A stretch of 64,000 nt of DNA from Clostridiaceae bacterium AM27-36LB. Lineage in GTDB: Bacteria; Bacillota; Clostridia; Lachnospirales; Lachnospiraceae. The notes beneath the pieces were generated by a model. That model saw only the letters and a program-made list of their open reading frames with translations, was not told where the DNA came from and searched no databases. The stretch covers positions 372,001-436,000 of the forward strand of contig QUJQ01000001.1 in NCBI GenBank assembly GCA_003480725.1. Direction: 5' to 3'. Positions 17,688 through 24,623 of this stretch are shown here, one piece after another. How positions within the stretch are numbered: the first letter of the stretch is position 1; each line of letters begins with the position of its first letter. The translations under genes and the position numbers were made by a program.

Positions 17688-17721
17688 GAGCAGTTAATGA
17701 ATTCACGAAAGGAGAACTAAA

Positions 17722-18189
17722 ATGAGTGAAAACATCAAAGAATTGTTGAATGAGGAGATAGCAGCGGAAATTCAAGCAATATCTTCTCTGGATTCGGGTA
17801 GCGAAGAGAAATCAAAGGCTATAGAGGATCTGGCAAAACTCTACCGTTTGAGAATCGAGGAAACCAAAAGTGAGCTGGACGCAGAGGATAAGCGAAGCCG
17901 GCGTACGTTGGAAAGTGAAGCAAATGTCCGGGAGAATGAGATTAAGAAATCTCAGTTGGACGAACAGATCAAAGCCGACGTACAGGATGAGCAGTATAAG
18001 CGTTCTCAGCTTGACGAGCAAGTGAAGGATCGATATTTCAAACTGGGGATTGCAGCGGCAGAACTTCTCATACCGATAATGTTCTATGGTATCTGGATGC
18101 GGAAAGGATTCAAGTTTGAAGAAACGGGAACCTATACCTCAACAACATTCAGAGGATTATTCAATCGTTTTAGACCGACAAAGAAATAA
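17722..18189 (+). CDS. Coiled-coil membrane protein, unknown
   Basis: 155 residues: an about 100-residue charged coiled coil with the repeated segment KKSQLDEQIK / KRSQLDEQVK, then one transmembrane segment (LGIAAAELLIPIMFYGIW) and a short tail with FRGLFNRFRP. Likely an oligomeric membrane anchor. Function unknown. Confidence 0.6.
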   Translation: MSENIKELLNEEIAAEIQAISSLDSGSEEKSKAIEDLAKLYRLRIEETKSELDAEDKRSRRTLESEANVRENEIKKSQLDEQIKADVQDEQYKRSQLDEQVKDRYFKLGIAAAELLIPIMFYGIWMRKGFKFEETGTYTSTTFRGLFNRFRPTKK

Positions 18190-18243
18190 TTAACCGGTCA
18201 GAAATGAGGAGGGCGTGATTTACACATGTCCTCTTCGTTTTTG

Positions 18244-18268
18244 CGTGATTTTTACAGACGCTATTATG
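18244..18268 (+). promoter_or_regulatory. Compact phage motif, copy 4
   Basis: CGT (18244) - 7 - ACA (18254) - 5 - TATTATG (18262-18268), then AAAGGAG. A degenerate further copy (CGT-N7-ACA-N5-TCTTCGT) lies 30 bases upstream at 18214. Confidence 0.7.
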
Positions 18269-18369
18269 GAAAGGAGATGCTACAAAGAGCTCTTTGTCTC
18301 TTGACCGTACACCGGAAGAAACCGTACAATAATAGCGGTTCTTTCGAAAAACGAAAGGAGATAATATTT

Positions 18370-18684
18370 ATGAGCTACAAAATTATCAAACCCGAAGGTA
18401 TTGAATTGATTGAGTACCTGAATAACGGATATGCGATTTGCAATCGGTGTGGAGCCGTCATGAGGCAAACAGAAGATCCGAAGACTGGATGCGGAATTTA
18501 TATCTGTCCATCGTGTGGATTAAAGGTGGACGAAGAGGATTACGAGTATGAGTCCGATGAAGAAGTAGAATGGACGGAAGAAATGCTCGATATGGAACAA
18601 GGAGATATTCCGCCAGCCGGATGCAGAGCCTGCGGAGGACCATATCCGTATTGCAAAACGTCATGTAAGCTATTTGATGACTAA
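18370..18684 (+). CDS. Multi-zinc-ribbon acidic protein
   Basis: 104 residues from ATG 18370 (GAAAGGAG upstream). CNRCG and CPSCG form one zinc site, CRACGGPYPYCKTSC another; a strongly acidic linker joins them. Possibly a nucleic acid or protein-binding adaptor. A same-frame ATG at 18277 lies directly on a ribosome binding site and is less likely. Confidence 0.6.
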   Translation: MSYKIIKPEGIELIEYLNNGYAICNRCGAVMRQTEDPKTGCGIYICPSCGLKVDEEDYEYESDEEVEWTEEMLDMEQGDIPPAGCRACGGPYPYCKTSCKLFDD

Positions 18685-18701
18685 AAATATTATTAAGAGA
18701 A

Positions 18702-18732
18702 GGTCTATGCTTCGGCATAGGCTTTTTCTTTT
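18702..18732 (+). terminator. Terminator with UUCG tetraloop
   Basis: GTCTATGC-TTCG-GCATAGGC (8 bp, one G-U) followed by a T-rich tail. Confidence 0.85.
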
Positions 18733-18742
18733 TGGAGAATAA

Positions 18743-19105
18743 ATGATGCGATACCATTATGAAAAACCGAACATCTATTTGTCGATGTACGGAAAAGTAT
18801 ATTTTTGTGACCATCCAGTCTATCATTGCTGCACGCTGTTCCAAATCGGAGAAAAGGGACTGGCAGTTATTCAGCAGAGATTTGACGAGAAAACAAAGAG
18901 TACCTGGTGGGGAGACGTGGACCCATGGATTACGGATGATTTATATTTGCATCCTCGTTTTAAAGAATACTTTGATACACATTCCGGAATGGCTACGGAC
19001 GGGCTTTATCCCACTGTGACACTTCGTCAGATTATGTGGGCTTTAAAAATGAAGCCGATTAAGAGGGAACGATGGGAGACTGTTTTTGACAGGAGAAATA
19101 TTTAG
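18743..19105 (+). CDS. Conserved phage/ICE protein, unknown function
   Basis: 120 soluble residues, aromatic-rich (VYFCDHPVYHCCTLF, TKSTWWGDVDPWITDDLYLH, TLRQIMWALKMKP). I recall closely similar proteins in Lachnospiraceae mobile elements, without known function. GGAG lies 5 bases before the first of two adjacent ATGs. Confidence 0.6.
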   Translation: MMRYHYEKPNIYLSMYGKVYFCDHPVYHCCTLFQIGEKGLAVIQQRFDEKTKSTWWGDVDPWITDDLYLHPRFKEYFDTHSGMATDGLYPTVTLRQIMWALKMKPIKRERWETVFDRRNI

Positions 19106-19107
19106 TC

Positions 19108-19132
19108 CGCTAAAATTACATCTCCTATTGTG
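19108..19132 (+). promoter_or_regulatory. Compact phage motif, copy 5
   Basis: CGC (19108) - 7 - ACA (19118) - 5 - TATTGTG (19126-19132), immediately followed by AAAGGAG of the 44-residue gene. Confidence 0.7.
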
Positions 19133-19149
19133 AAAGGAGAGTGACTTTT

Positions 19150-19284
19150 ATGATTAAAATAACGTATAAGCGATCAGGAGTCGAGGATTATCGAGAGTTT
19201 AGAAACAAAGAAGAATTCGAAGATTGGCTTGATCGCCAGAAGAAAATTGAAGAGATCACCATTATCAATAAGAGCGAGTCCTAA
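19150..19284 (+). CDS. 44-residue charged protein, unknown
   Basis: Starts MIKITYKRSGVEDYREF and ends INKSES. Beta-alpha pattern with a helical KEEFEDWLDRQKKIEE. A complete cassette: motif, AAAGGAGAG site, gene, and a terminator that contains its stop codon. Confidence 0.6.
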   Translation: MIKITYKRSGVEDYREFRNKEEFEDWLDRQKKIEEITIINKSES

Positions 19285-19302
19285 CAAGGACTCTTTCTTT
19301 TT
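19276..19302 (+). terminator. Terminator containing the stop codon (ES-stop type)
   Basis: GAGTCCT-AACA-AGGACTC, 7 perfect pairs with the TAA inside, then TTTCTTTTT. The next compact motif starts one base after the T-run. Confidence 0.85.
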
Positions 19303-19303
19303 G

Positions 19304-19328
19304 CGTGATTTTTACAGCTTCTCTTATG
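19304..19328 (+). promoter_or_regulatory. Compact phage motif, copy 6
   Basis: CGT (19304) - 7 - ACA (19314) - 5 - TCTTATG (19322-19328). Upstream of the gene at 19363. Confidence 0.65.
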
Positions 19329-19362
19329 GAAACCGATAGATCTTGAGAGGAGGAAGAGGAGT

Positions 19363-19581
19363 ATGGACGAAATGAAAATCAACTCAAAATTTACACGGAT
19401 GTTGCTTTCGAAATTAGCAAAAGGGGTATTACATAAAAAGCTTGGATATAACGTAGATATCCAGTTAAACGAGTTGAATGCTTCGATTTCAGATGAGAAA
19501 GCGCACGTACATGTGAGTATTGATGCAGATATGAGTAAAGAAGAACTCATGAAAATTCTGAAGAAAATCGGTTTAAATTAA
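19363..19581 (+). CDS. Small protein, unknown function
   Basis: 72 residues, mixed alpha/beta with DIQLNELNASISDEKAHVHVSIDADMSKEEL. No signal or membrane segment. GAGGAGG precedes the ATG. No family recognised. Confidence 0.55.
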   Translation: MDEMKINSKFTRMLLSKLAKGVLHKKLGYNVDIQLNELNASISDEKAHVHVSIDADMSKEELMKILKKIGLN

Positions 19582-19588
19582 GAGGATT

Positions 19589-19613
19589 GAGCCAGCAATG
19601 GCTCTTTCTTTTT
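19589..19613 (+). terminator. Terminator with GCAA tetraloop
   Basis: GAGCCA-GCAA-TGGCTC then TTTCTTTTT, a copy of the hairpin at 17312. Confidence 0.8.
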
Positions 19614-19617
19614 ACTT

Positions 19618-19642
19618 CGCAAAATTTACAATTCCTATTATG
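19618..19642 (+). promoter_or_regulatory. Compact phage motif, copy 7, in front of the tRNA-like gene
   Basis: CGC (19618) - 7 - ACA (19628) - 5 - TATTATG (19636-19642). The tRNA-like body starts only 3 bases later, at 19646, so transcription must begin inside or right behind the motif if this is a promoter. Confidence 0.7.
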
Positions 19643-19645
19643 GAG

Positions 19646-19714
19646 AAACAGTTAGCTCATTGGCAGAGCGCCACACTTCCGTGGAGGTAATCGGTTCGAG
19701 TCCGATACTGGTTC
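19646..19714 (+). tRNA. tRNA-like gene with shortened anticodon arm (Gly-UCC-like loop)
   Basis: Acceptor AAACAGT/ACTGGTT (one A-G mismatch), then TA, D-arm GCTC-ATTGGCA-GAGC, variable loop AGGTA and T-arm ATCGG-TTCGAGT-CCGAT are all normal. The anticodon arm, CCAC-ACTTCC-GTGG, leaves a 6-base loop on a 4-bp stem, three bases short of a standard arm. CTTCC resembles the loop of glycine-UCC tRNAs. Total 69 bases, no encoded CCA, T-rich sequence follows. Either a decayed tRNA or a tRNA mimic that does not decode. Confidence 0.55.
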
Positions 19715-19757
19715 TCTTTTATTTTTTTATCAATCAAGAAAGGGGGATTTTAAGAAG

Positions 19758-20087
19758 GTGGTCAGAAATTTGAGTTTGGACGAATTGGCGTTGATTCTAT
19801 GTGATATGTACGAAATGGACGAATGGTTGCCAAATCCGGTATTCGACAAGAAAGAGTTCACTAGGGTGAGCAATACATTGTGGGCGATTGGAGAATTTCG
19901 AAATTATGTAGCCGATCATATTTTTCCCCAGACCAAAACGTCCATAAAAAATTTAGAAGCGATGGCTCGATCATTTATAGAAAAAATGGATGACTTTGCT
20001 TCTATGAATCAACAGAACAGTTCTATATTTACCACCGCTAAGATGGTTGGAGAAAATATTCAAGATCTGTTATATGCCATGGAATAG
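19758..20087 (+). CDS. Small helical protein, unknown
   Basis: 109 residues from a GTG with AAGGGGG about 11 bases upstream. All-helical pattern (LSLDELALILCDMYEMDEWL, TSIKNLEAMARSFIEKMDDF). No family recognised. Confidence 0.5.
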   Translation: MVRNLSLDELALILCDMYEMDEWLPNPVFDKKEFTRVSNTLWAIGEFRNYVADHIFPQTKTSIKNLEAMARSFIEKMDDFASMNQQNSSIFTTAKMVGENIQDLLYAME

Positions 20088-20109
20088 GATAAAACGAAAG
20101 GAGAATATT

Positions 20110-20889
20110 ATGCAAAAAGTTAAAATCTTGAAAAGAGTCGGGCGTCAATTATATCGCTCATCTCCGACAATTTTAACGGTAGTAGCTTCTATTGGAGTCA
20201 TTGCAACAACCATTACGGCTGTTCAGGCAACCCCTAAAGCAATAAAATTGTTGAAAGAGGCAGAGCTGGAGAAGGGCGAAAATCTAACTAAATTAGAAAT
20301 CGTCCGAGTAGCGGGGCCGACTTATATTCCTTCTGTACTGCTGGGAGTTTCAACTATTGCTTGTATCTTTGGAGCGAATGCATTAAATCAAAAGAAACAG
20401 GCTTCTTTGATGAGTGCATACGTTATGCTCAATGAATCCTATAAGCAATATCGGAAGTCAGCCAAGACAGTTTACGGAGAGGATGCGGATGATAAAATCC
20501 ATGCGGAAATGGCGAAAGATGCCATGGTGTCTTCCTACGACTGGGGTTATCAGGTTTACAACATGGACATGGATTCTGAAAGTGAACGGTTGCTTTTCTA
20601 TGATCTTGCCTCAAAGAAGTATTTTAGAACCACAATGGCAGCGGTGTTAAACGCCCAATATCATGTAAATCGGAATCTTTCCATTAAAGGCGATTGTTCA
20701 TTAAATGAATACTTGTCATTTTTAGGTGTCGAAGGCATAGACGGAGGCGATGAACTCGGATGGGATATCAGCTATATGGTAGAAGAAATGGATTGCTATT
20801 GGTTGGATTTTGATAATTACAAATCAACGTTGGAAGATAGCTTGGAGTGCATCATTATAGACACGATGGCGGTCAACAAATTTGAATGA
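20110..20889 (+). CDS. DUF6353-like membrane protein, paralogue 1
   Basis: 259 residues from ATG 20110 (AAAGGAG upstream). Two transmembrane segments (SPTILTVVASIGVIATTITA and YIPSVLLGVSTIACIFGANA) are followed by a cytosolic domain of about 170 residues. Shares the pattern SPxIL..G..TT..A..ATPKA with the proteins at 22345 and 24624. I recall the DUF6353 family from gut phages; role unknown. A small single-span protein gene follows. Confidence 0.65.
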   Translation: MQKVKILKRVGRQLYRSSPTILTVVASIGVIATTITAVQATPKAIKLLKEAELEKGENLTKLEIVRVAGPTYIPSVLLGVSTIACIFGANALNQKKQASLMSAYVMLNESYKQYRKSAKTVYGEDADDKIHAEMAKDAMVSSYDWGYQVYNMDMDSESERLLFYDLASKKYFRTTMAAVLNAQYHVNRNLSIKGDCSLNEYLSFLGVEGIDGGDELGWDISYMVEEMDCYWLDFDNYKSTLEDSLECIIIDTMAVNKFE

Positions 20890-20891
20890 TT

Positions 20892-20916
20892 CGCAAAAAT
20901 TACAGACCGTATTATG
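20892..20916 (+). promoter_or_regulatory. Compact phage motif, copy 8
   Basis: CGC (20892) - 7 - ACA (20902) - 5 - TATTATG (20910-20916), then AAAAGGAGG. Confidence 0.7.
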
Positions 20917-20935
20917 AAAAGGAGGCTAATGCTTT

Positions 20936-21106
20936 ATGAAAAACAAAAATTTTATCAAAGCCATTGGGATTGCAGTTACGGCGATCGGATTTGGAGTAAG
21001 TATTCTTACCGATTGGGTAAACGAAAAGAAAATGGATGAGAAAATTGAAGAAAAGGTAAACGAGGCACTTGCCAAAAAAGATGATGAAAACGAAGAGGAG
21101 TCCTAA
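20936..21106 (+). CDS. 56-residue single-span membrane protein
   Basis: N-terminal helix IKAIGIAVTAIGFGVSILT, then a strongly acidic helical tail (KIEEKVNEALAKKDDENEEES). Complete cassette with motif, AAAGGAGG site and stop-containing terminator. Paired with the preceding DUF6353-like protein. Confidence 0.6.
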   Translation: MKNKNFIKAIGIAVTAIGFGVSILTDWVNEKKMDEKIEEKVNEALAKKDDENEEES

Positions 21107-21124
21107 CAAGGGCTCTTTCTTTTT
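21098..21124 (+). terminator. Terminator containing the stop codon (ES-stop type)
   Basis: GAGTCCT-AACA-AGGGCTC with the TAA inside, then TTTCTTTTT. Same element as 15747. Confidence 0.8.
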
Positions 21125-21142
21125 AGTTTGGAGCAAGTGCTG

Positions 21143-21433
21143 ATGAATGATGAGGCTATTCAAAAAATCATGAATTATACGAATATGCATCTGTTTGAAC
21201 CGGGAGAAAATTGGCCTAAATCAGCCATTATGGAACGTTCGTATGAACGGTGGGCGGTTGACGAGATTCTACTGGCCATTATGGATCATCCGATGACAGA
21301 AGCCGATTTAGTGATAGAAGGGTTTATATTGAAAATGGAGCTTTTTCTTTACCTGTCGGAAAATCCAGCAAATAACCACATATTTCAAGTTGCAGAAAAT
21401 ACGGCCGAGACACTTCTCGGTCTTATTTTATAA
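21143..21433 (+). CDS. Small soluble protein, unknown
   Basis: 96 residues from ATG 21143 (GGAG 9 bases upstream; a TTG at 21128 overlaps that site). All-helical, with FEPGENWPKSAIMERSYERWAVDEILLAIMD. No family recognised. Confidence 0.55.
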   Translation: MNDEAIQKIMNYTNMHLFEPGENWPKSAIMERSYERWAVDEILLAIMDHPMTEADLVIEGFILKMELFLYLSENPANNHIFQVAENTAETLLGLIL

Positions 21434-21466
21434 CCACAAATTTTATATTTCGAAAGGAGAAGCATT

Positions 21467-22345
21467 ATGAAGGTATTAAGAAAACAGGAAATCGAAACAG
21501 CCAACATTCAGGTAGGAGATCAGATAGTCATTCCGCTGGCAGAGCTTGGAGAGTTTACCGCGACCGCTCACAAGGTTACGGACGAGGGCGTCATGTTTAT
21601 ATTTGACGAATATGTTACCTGCCGGCCGATGAATAACTGCTCTACAAACAAAGGTGGTTTTGAAAAGTCCGATCTGAAGAAGTGGATGGATACAGTTCTG
21701 TTTATGGCGTTCCCAGAAGAGTTGCGTGATAAGATTTACGGACTTACTATTCCAACCGTTGGACAGATTGTTGGTCATGAGGACGAATGGGATAACAAGA
21801 ATCTGGAACCAGATAGCGATGAACAGCTTCCTTTGATGAAAGAGTGCAAGAATCGAATTGCTTGTTTTGAAGATCAGCTTACGTGGGGATGGCTGAGAAA
21901 TGCTACAAAAGAGGAGTTTTCTTCGGCTGTTTTCGCTTTTGTGTTCAGCCATGGCCTTACGGGCTACTGCGGCGCTTCGCACTCTAATGGGGTTCGTCCG
22001 GAATTCTGGTTGGTTAAGCAGGAATCTAGGGGCCCTGTGCCCCGTAGATCTGGCCGTTATCCTTGGGGCTTTGATGCTGGTTCAGAAGACATTCTGCATT
22101 ATTGTCAGAATGATGTAATGGTTACAAAAGAAGCAGTGTTAAAGATGGAAATTTGGAATAAAGAAAACGAGATTGATACTCTGAGAAAGGAAATTGAGAA
22201 GTTAGAAAAATATAAGCAGTACGATAAAGCAACAGCGGAAACCAAAGTAATTATGGACAGCTTTGTTCGTGCTGGCTTTACTGAGAATCAGGCTCTTGAC
22301 ATGGTTAAAACGATATTCAGTGTGATATTTGGAGGAATGAGATAA
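21467..22345 (+). CDS. DUF6273-like (C-type-lectin-fold-like) protein with RRSGRYPWG motif
   Basis: 292 residues. Residues about 60-190 show the pattern of DUF6273/lectin-like modules: GGFEKSDLKKWMDTVL, WGWLRNATKEE, GYCGASHSNGVRPEFWLV. Directly after the usual domain end comes VPRRSGRYPWG, the same motif found near the N-terminus of the DFDGD polymerase at 45573, and then a C-terminal coiled coil. Lectin-like folds serve as variable proteins of diversity-generating retroelements, but no reverse transcriptase or template repeat is visible. It has its own AAAGGAG site and overlaps the next gene by one base. Confidence 0.55.
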   Translation: MKVLRKQEIETANIQVGDQIVIPLAELGEFTATAHKVTDEGVMFIFDEYVTCRPMNNCSTNKGGFEKSDLKKWMDTVLFMAFPEELRDKIYGLTIPTVGQIVGHEDEWDNKNLEPDSDEQLPLMKECKNRIACFEDQLTWGWLRNATKEEFSSAVFAFVFSHGLTGYCGASHSNGVRPEFWLVKQESRGPVPRRSGRYPWGFDAGSEDILHYCQNDVMVTKEAVLKMEIWNKENEIDTLRKEIEKLEKYKQYDKATAETKVIMDSFVRAGFTENQALDMVKTIFSVIFGGMR

Positions 22346-23118
22346 TGAAGAAATCGAACATATCAAAAGTTTTGTCGTCAGTTCGAACATCCATGGCGAA
22401 GCACAGCCCTGAAATTCTTACCGGAATTGGTATTGCTGGTATGATCACAACGACTGTCATGGCGGTCCGGGCAACGCCGAAAGCGCTGATTCTCATTGAA
22501 GATAGAAAAGAGGAGATTGGAGCCGAGGAGCTTGAAGTCGCAGATGTGGTAAAAACAACTTGGTTCTGTTATATTCCGGCAGTGATTACGGGAACCCTCT
22601 CCATTGCATGTTTAATTGGAGCCAGCTCAGTAAACGCTAAACGGAATGCAGCACTCGCAACGGCATATACCTTATCGGAATCCGCTCTCAAGGACTATCA
22701 GGGAAAAGTCGTTGAGATGTTCGGAGAGAAGAAGCACGAAACTGTGAAAGATGCTATTGCAAAGGATAAAATCGAGAAAAATCCAGTGGTAACAAGAGAG
22801 ATAATCATTACAGAAAAGGGAAATACGCTCTGCTATGACGCGATTTCTGGCAGATATTTTAAAGGCGATATCGACAAAATTAAGAAAGCGGAATGTGAAT
22901 TAAATCGTCGGATGCGCGATGAGATGTATGTATCCTTAAATGATTTCTACTACGAAGTCGGTCTGGATAATATCAAAATCGGCGATGAGTTGGGATGGAA
23001 TATTGATAATGGGTATATTGATCTATCATTTAGTTCTCAATTGACCAGCGATGGAACTCCCTGCCTGGTGATTGATTACAGTATTGCTCCGAGATACAAT
23101 TTCAGTGAGCTGATGTGA
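22345..23118 (+). CDS. DUF6353-like membrane protein, paralogue 2
   Basis: 257 residues with the family layout: KHSPEILTGIGIAGMITTTV, the ATPKA segment, a second span FCYIPAVITGTLSIACLIGA and a cytosolic domain ending in IGDELGWNIDNGYIDLSF, comparable to GGDELGWDISYMVEEM in paralogue 1. TAATG overlap with the upstream gene suggests coupled translation. Confidence 0.65.
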   Translation: MKKSNISKVLSSVRTSMAKHSPEILTGIGIAGMITTTVMAVRATPKALILIEDRKEEIGAEELEVADVVKTTWFCYIPAVITGTLSIACLIGASSVNAKRNAALATAYTLSESALKDYQGKVVEMFGEKKHETVKDAIAKDKIEKNPVVTREIIITEKGNTLCYDAISGRYFKGDIDKIKKAECELNRRMRDEMYVSLNDFYYEVGLDNIKIGDELGWNIDNGYIDLSFSSQLTSDGTPCLVIDYSIAPRYNFSELM

Positions 23119-23120
23119 CG

Positions 23121-23145
23121 CGCGAAAAAAACAGTGGCTTTAATG
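23121..23145 (+). promoter_or_regulatory. Compact phage motif, copy 9
   Basis: CGC (23121) - 7 - ACA (23131) - 5 - TTTAATG (23139-23145), two bases after the DUF6353-like stop codon. Its 3' half fits the consensus least well. Confidence 0.55.
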
Positions 23146-23188
23146 GAAGAAGAACCACACATTTTCAAAAATTGAAAGGAGAATAAAC

Positions 23189-23455
23189 ATGGAAACCAAT
23201 GAAATCATGAACAACGAAGAGGTTATGGAAACAGCCACAGAGGAAATCGTTAAAGCGAGTTCTGGTAAGGGGTTTAAGGTTGCGGCCGGTATCGGTTTAG
23301 CCGTACTTGCAGGTGTTGTAATCTACAGGTATGTGGGTAAGCCGATGATTGCTAAAATCAAAGCTCAGAAGGAGCAGCAGATTATCGATGCTGAGTGGGA
23401 TGAACCCGAAGAACCAATCATTGAGAATGAAAAAGAGGATTCCGAAGAAGCCTAA
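23189..23455 (+). CDS. Single-span acidic membrane protein
   Basis: 88 residues: acidic N-terminus, one transmembrane helix (FKVAAGIGLAVLAGVVIYRYV), and an acidic C-terminus (DEPEEPIIENEKEDSEEA). Second example of a small membrane partner placed right after a DUF6353-like gene. Confidence 0.6.
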   Translation: METNEIMNNEEVMETATEEIVKASSGKGFKVAAGIGLAVLAGVVIYRYVGKPMIAKIKAQKEQQIIDAEWDEPEEPIIENEKEDSEEA

Positions 23456-23478
23456 ACGAAAAAATGTGTTTCAACACG

Positions 23479-23520
23479 AGGGAGAGTACCTGTAACAAAG
23501 TGCTTTCCCTTTCTTCTTTT
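23479..23520 (+). terminator. Rho-independent terminator
   Basis: Eleven pairs (23479-23489 with 23500-23510, two G-U), loop of ten, then TTCTTCTTTT. Confidence 0.75.
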
Positions 23521-23537
23521 ATCCGGAGGTGAAATTT

Positions 23538-23744
23538 ATGAACATGTATTCGTATGATGGCCCAGTTATGGAATTTGACAACTGTGTTGCAAATCGCTGG
23601 ATTGCTTCCACACGGGCAGTTTCAGAAAAGAAAGCAAGGTCAAACCTTACTTATCAGTTTAAAAAGAAAAACAACCGACTTCCGGGTACAAAGATTATAT
23701 TGCCTGGAAAGATCAGTTTGGTGAGCGGAAAGGAGACAACTTAA
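23538..23744 (+). CDS. Conserved small phage protein
   Basis: 68 residues, N-terminus MNMYSYDGPVMEFDNCVANRW and then a basic stretch (KKARSNLTYQFKKKNNRLPG) compatible with nucleic acid binding. GGAGGTG precedes ATG 23538. TAATG overlap with the next gene. Confidence 0.6.
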   Translation: MNMYSYDGPVMEFDNCVANRWIASTRAVSEKKARSNLTYQFKKKNNRLPGTKIILPGKISLVSGKETT

Positions 23745-24346
23745 TGGAGGAATATAAGCCGAATTCCCACAAATCAAAGGAGGAGCAGAAAAATCTTGTT
23801 CCCGAAAAACGTGTAGAGAAAGTGATTTCTGGGACGGTAAAATCAAAGAAAAAATCAGAAATGCAGAAGTTTGCAGACGTATTCATTTCTGAAGATGTCA
23901 ATAACGTAAAATCTTATATTGTGATGGATGTTCTGGTGCCGGCAATAAAAAAGGCAATTTCCGATATAGTTACCAATGGTATTGATATGATCCTCTATGG
24001 AGAAACTGGGAAGTCAAAAAAGAACTCTACAGCGTCCAAGGTATCCTATCAGAAGTATTACGACAGCGGAAAGAAAGATTATACAGCACCGAAGAGCCGG
24101 ACGAGCTACGAATATGATGAGCTTTTATTCGAAACTCGTGGAGATGCGGAATCGGTATTAGACGCCATGAACGAAATTATTGCACAGTATGAGGTAGTTA
24201 GTGTTGCAGATCTTTATGATTTGGCAAACGTGTCCAATGACAATTATGCTGCCAATAAATACGGATGGACTGATATTGCTGGATGCAGGGCGGTTCGAGT
24301 AAGGGATGGTTATATTTTAAAATTGCCTAAACCAATGCCGTTGTAA
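23744..24346 (+). CDS. Conserved phage protein, unknown
   Basis: 200 residues: a lysine-rich N-terminus (VISGTVKSKKKSEMQKF), an amphipathic central part (IVMDVLVPAIKKAISDIVTN) and an alpha/beta C-terminal domain. I recall similar proteins in gut siphoviruses. Function unknown. Confidence 0.6.
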   Translation: MEEYKPNSHKSKEEQKNLVPEKRVEKVISGTVKSKKKSEMQKFADVFISEDVNNVKSYIVMDVLVPAIKKAISDIVTNGIDMILYGETGKSKKNSTASKVSYQKYYDSGKKDYTAPKSRTSYEYDELLFETRGDAESVLDAMNEIIAQYEVVSVADLYDLANVSNDNYAANKYGWTDIAGCRAVRVRDGYILKLPKPMPL

Positions 24347-24360
24347 AGGAGGGATTCAAG

Positions 24361-24621
24361 ATGTATGAGTCAGAAGACAGGATGGTATCTCATCCGGATC
24401 ATTATATTTCCGAAACGGGTATGGAAGTTATTGATGTAATCGAAGCCTTTACTTCTGATTTAAAAGGAATTGAGGCTGCCGATACCGCAAACATCATCAA
24501 ATATGCCTGCCGTTGGAAGAAGAAAAACGGAATCCAGGATTTGGAAAAAATCCTTTGGTACGCCCAGCATTTGATCGACCATTTAAAGAAAACAGAAAAA
24601 GTAGAAGAGGAGAATAAATAA
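24361..24621 (+). CDS. DUF3310 protein
   Basis: 86 residues matching DUF3310: HPDHYISETGMEVIDVIEAF, IIKYACRWKKKNGIQDLEKILWYAQHLIDHL. Common phage protein, sometimes labelled a nucleotide kinase without proof. Good AAGGAGG site. Confidence 0.8.
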   Translation: MYESEDRMVSHPDHYISETGMEVIDVIEAFTSDLKGIEAADTANIIKYACRWKKKNGIQDLEKILWYAQHLIDHLKKTEKVEEENK

Positions 24622-24623
24622 TC

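Noticed and set aside
21467-22345. Diversity-generating retroelement target
   Set aside because: The lectin-like fold suggested it, but no reverse transcriptase, template repeat or adenine-biased variable region is visible in the window.
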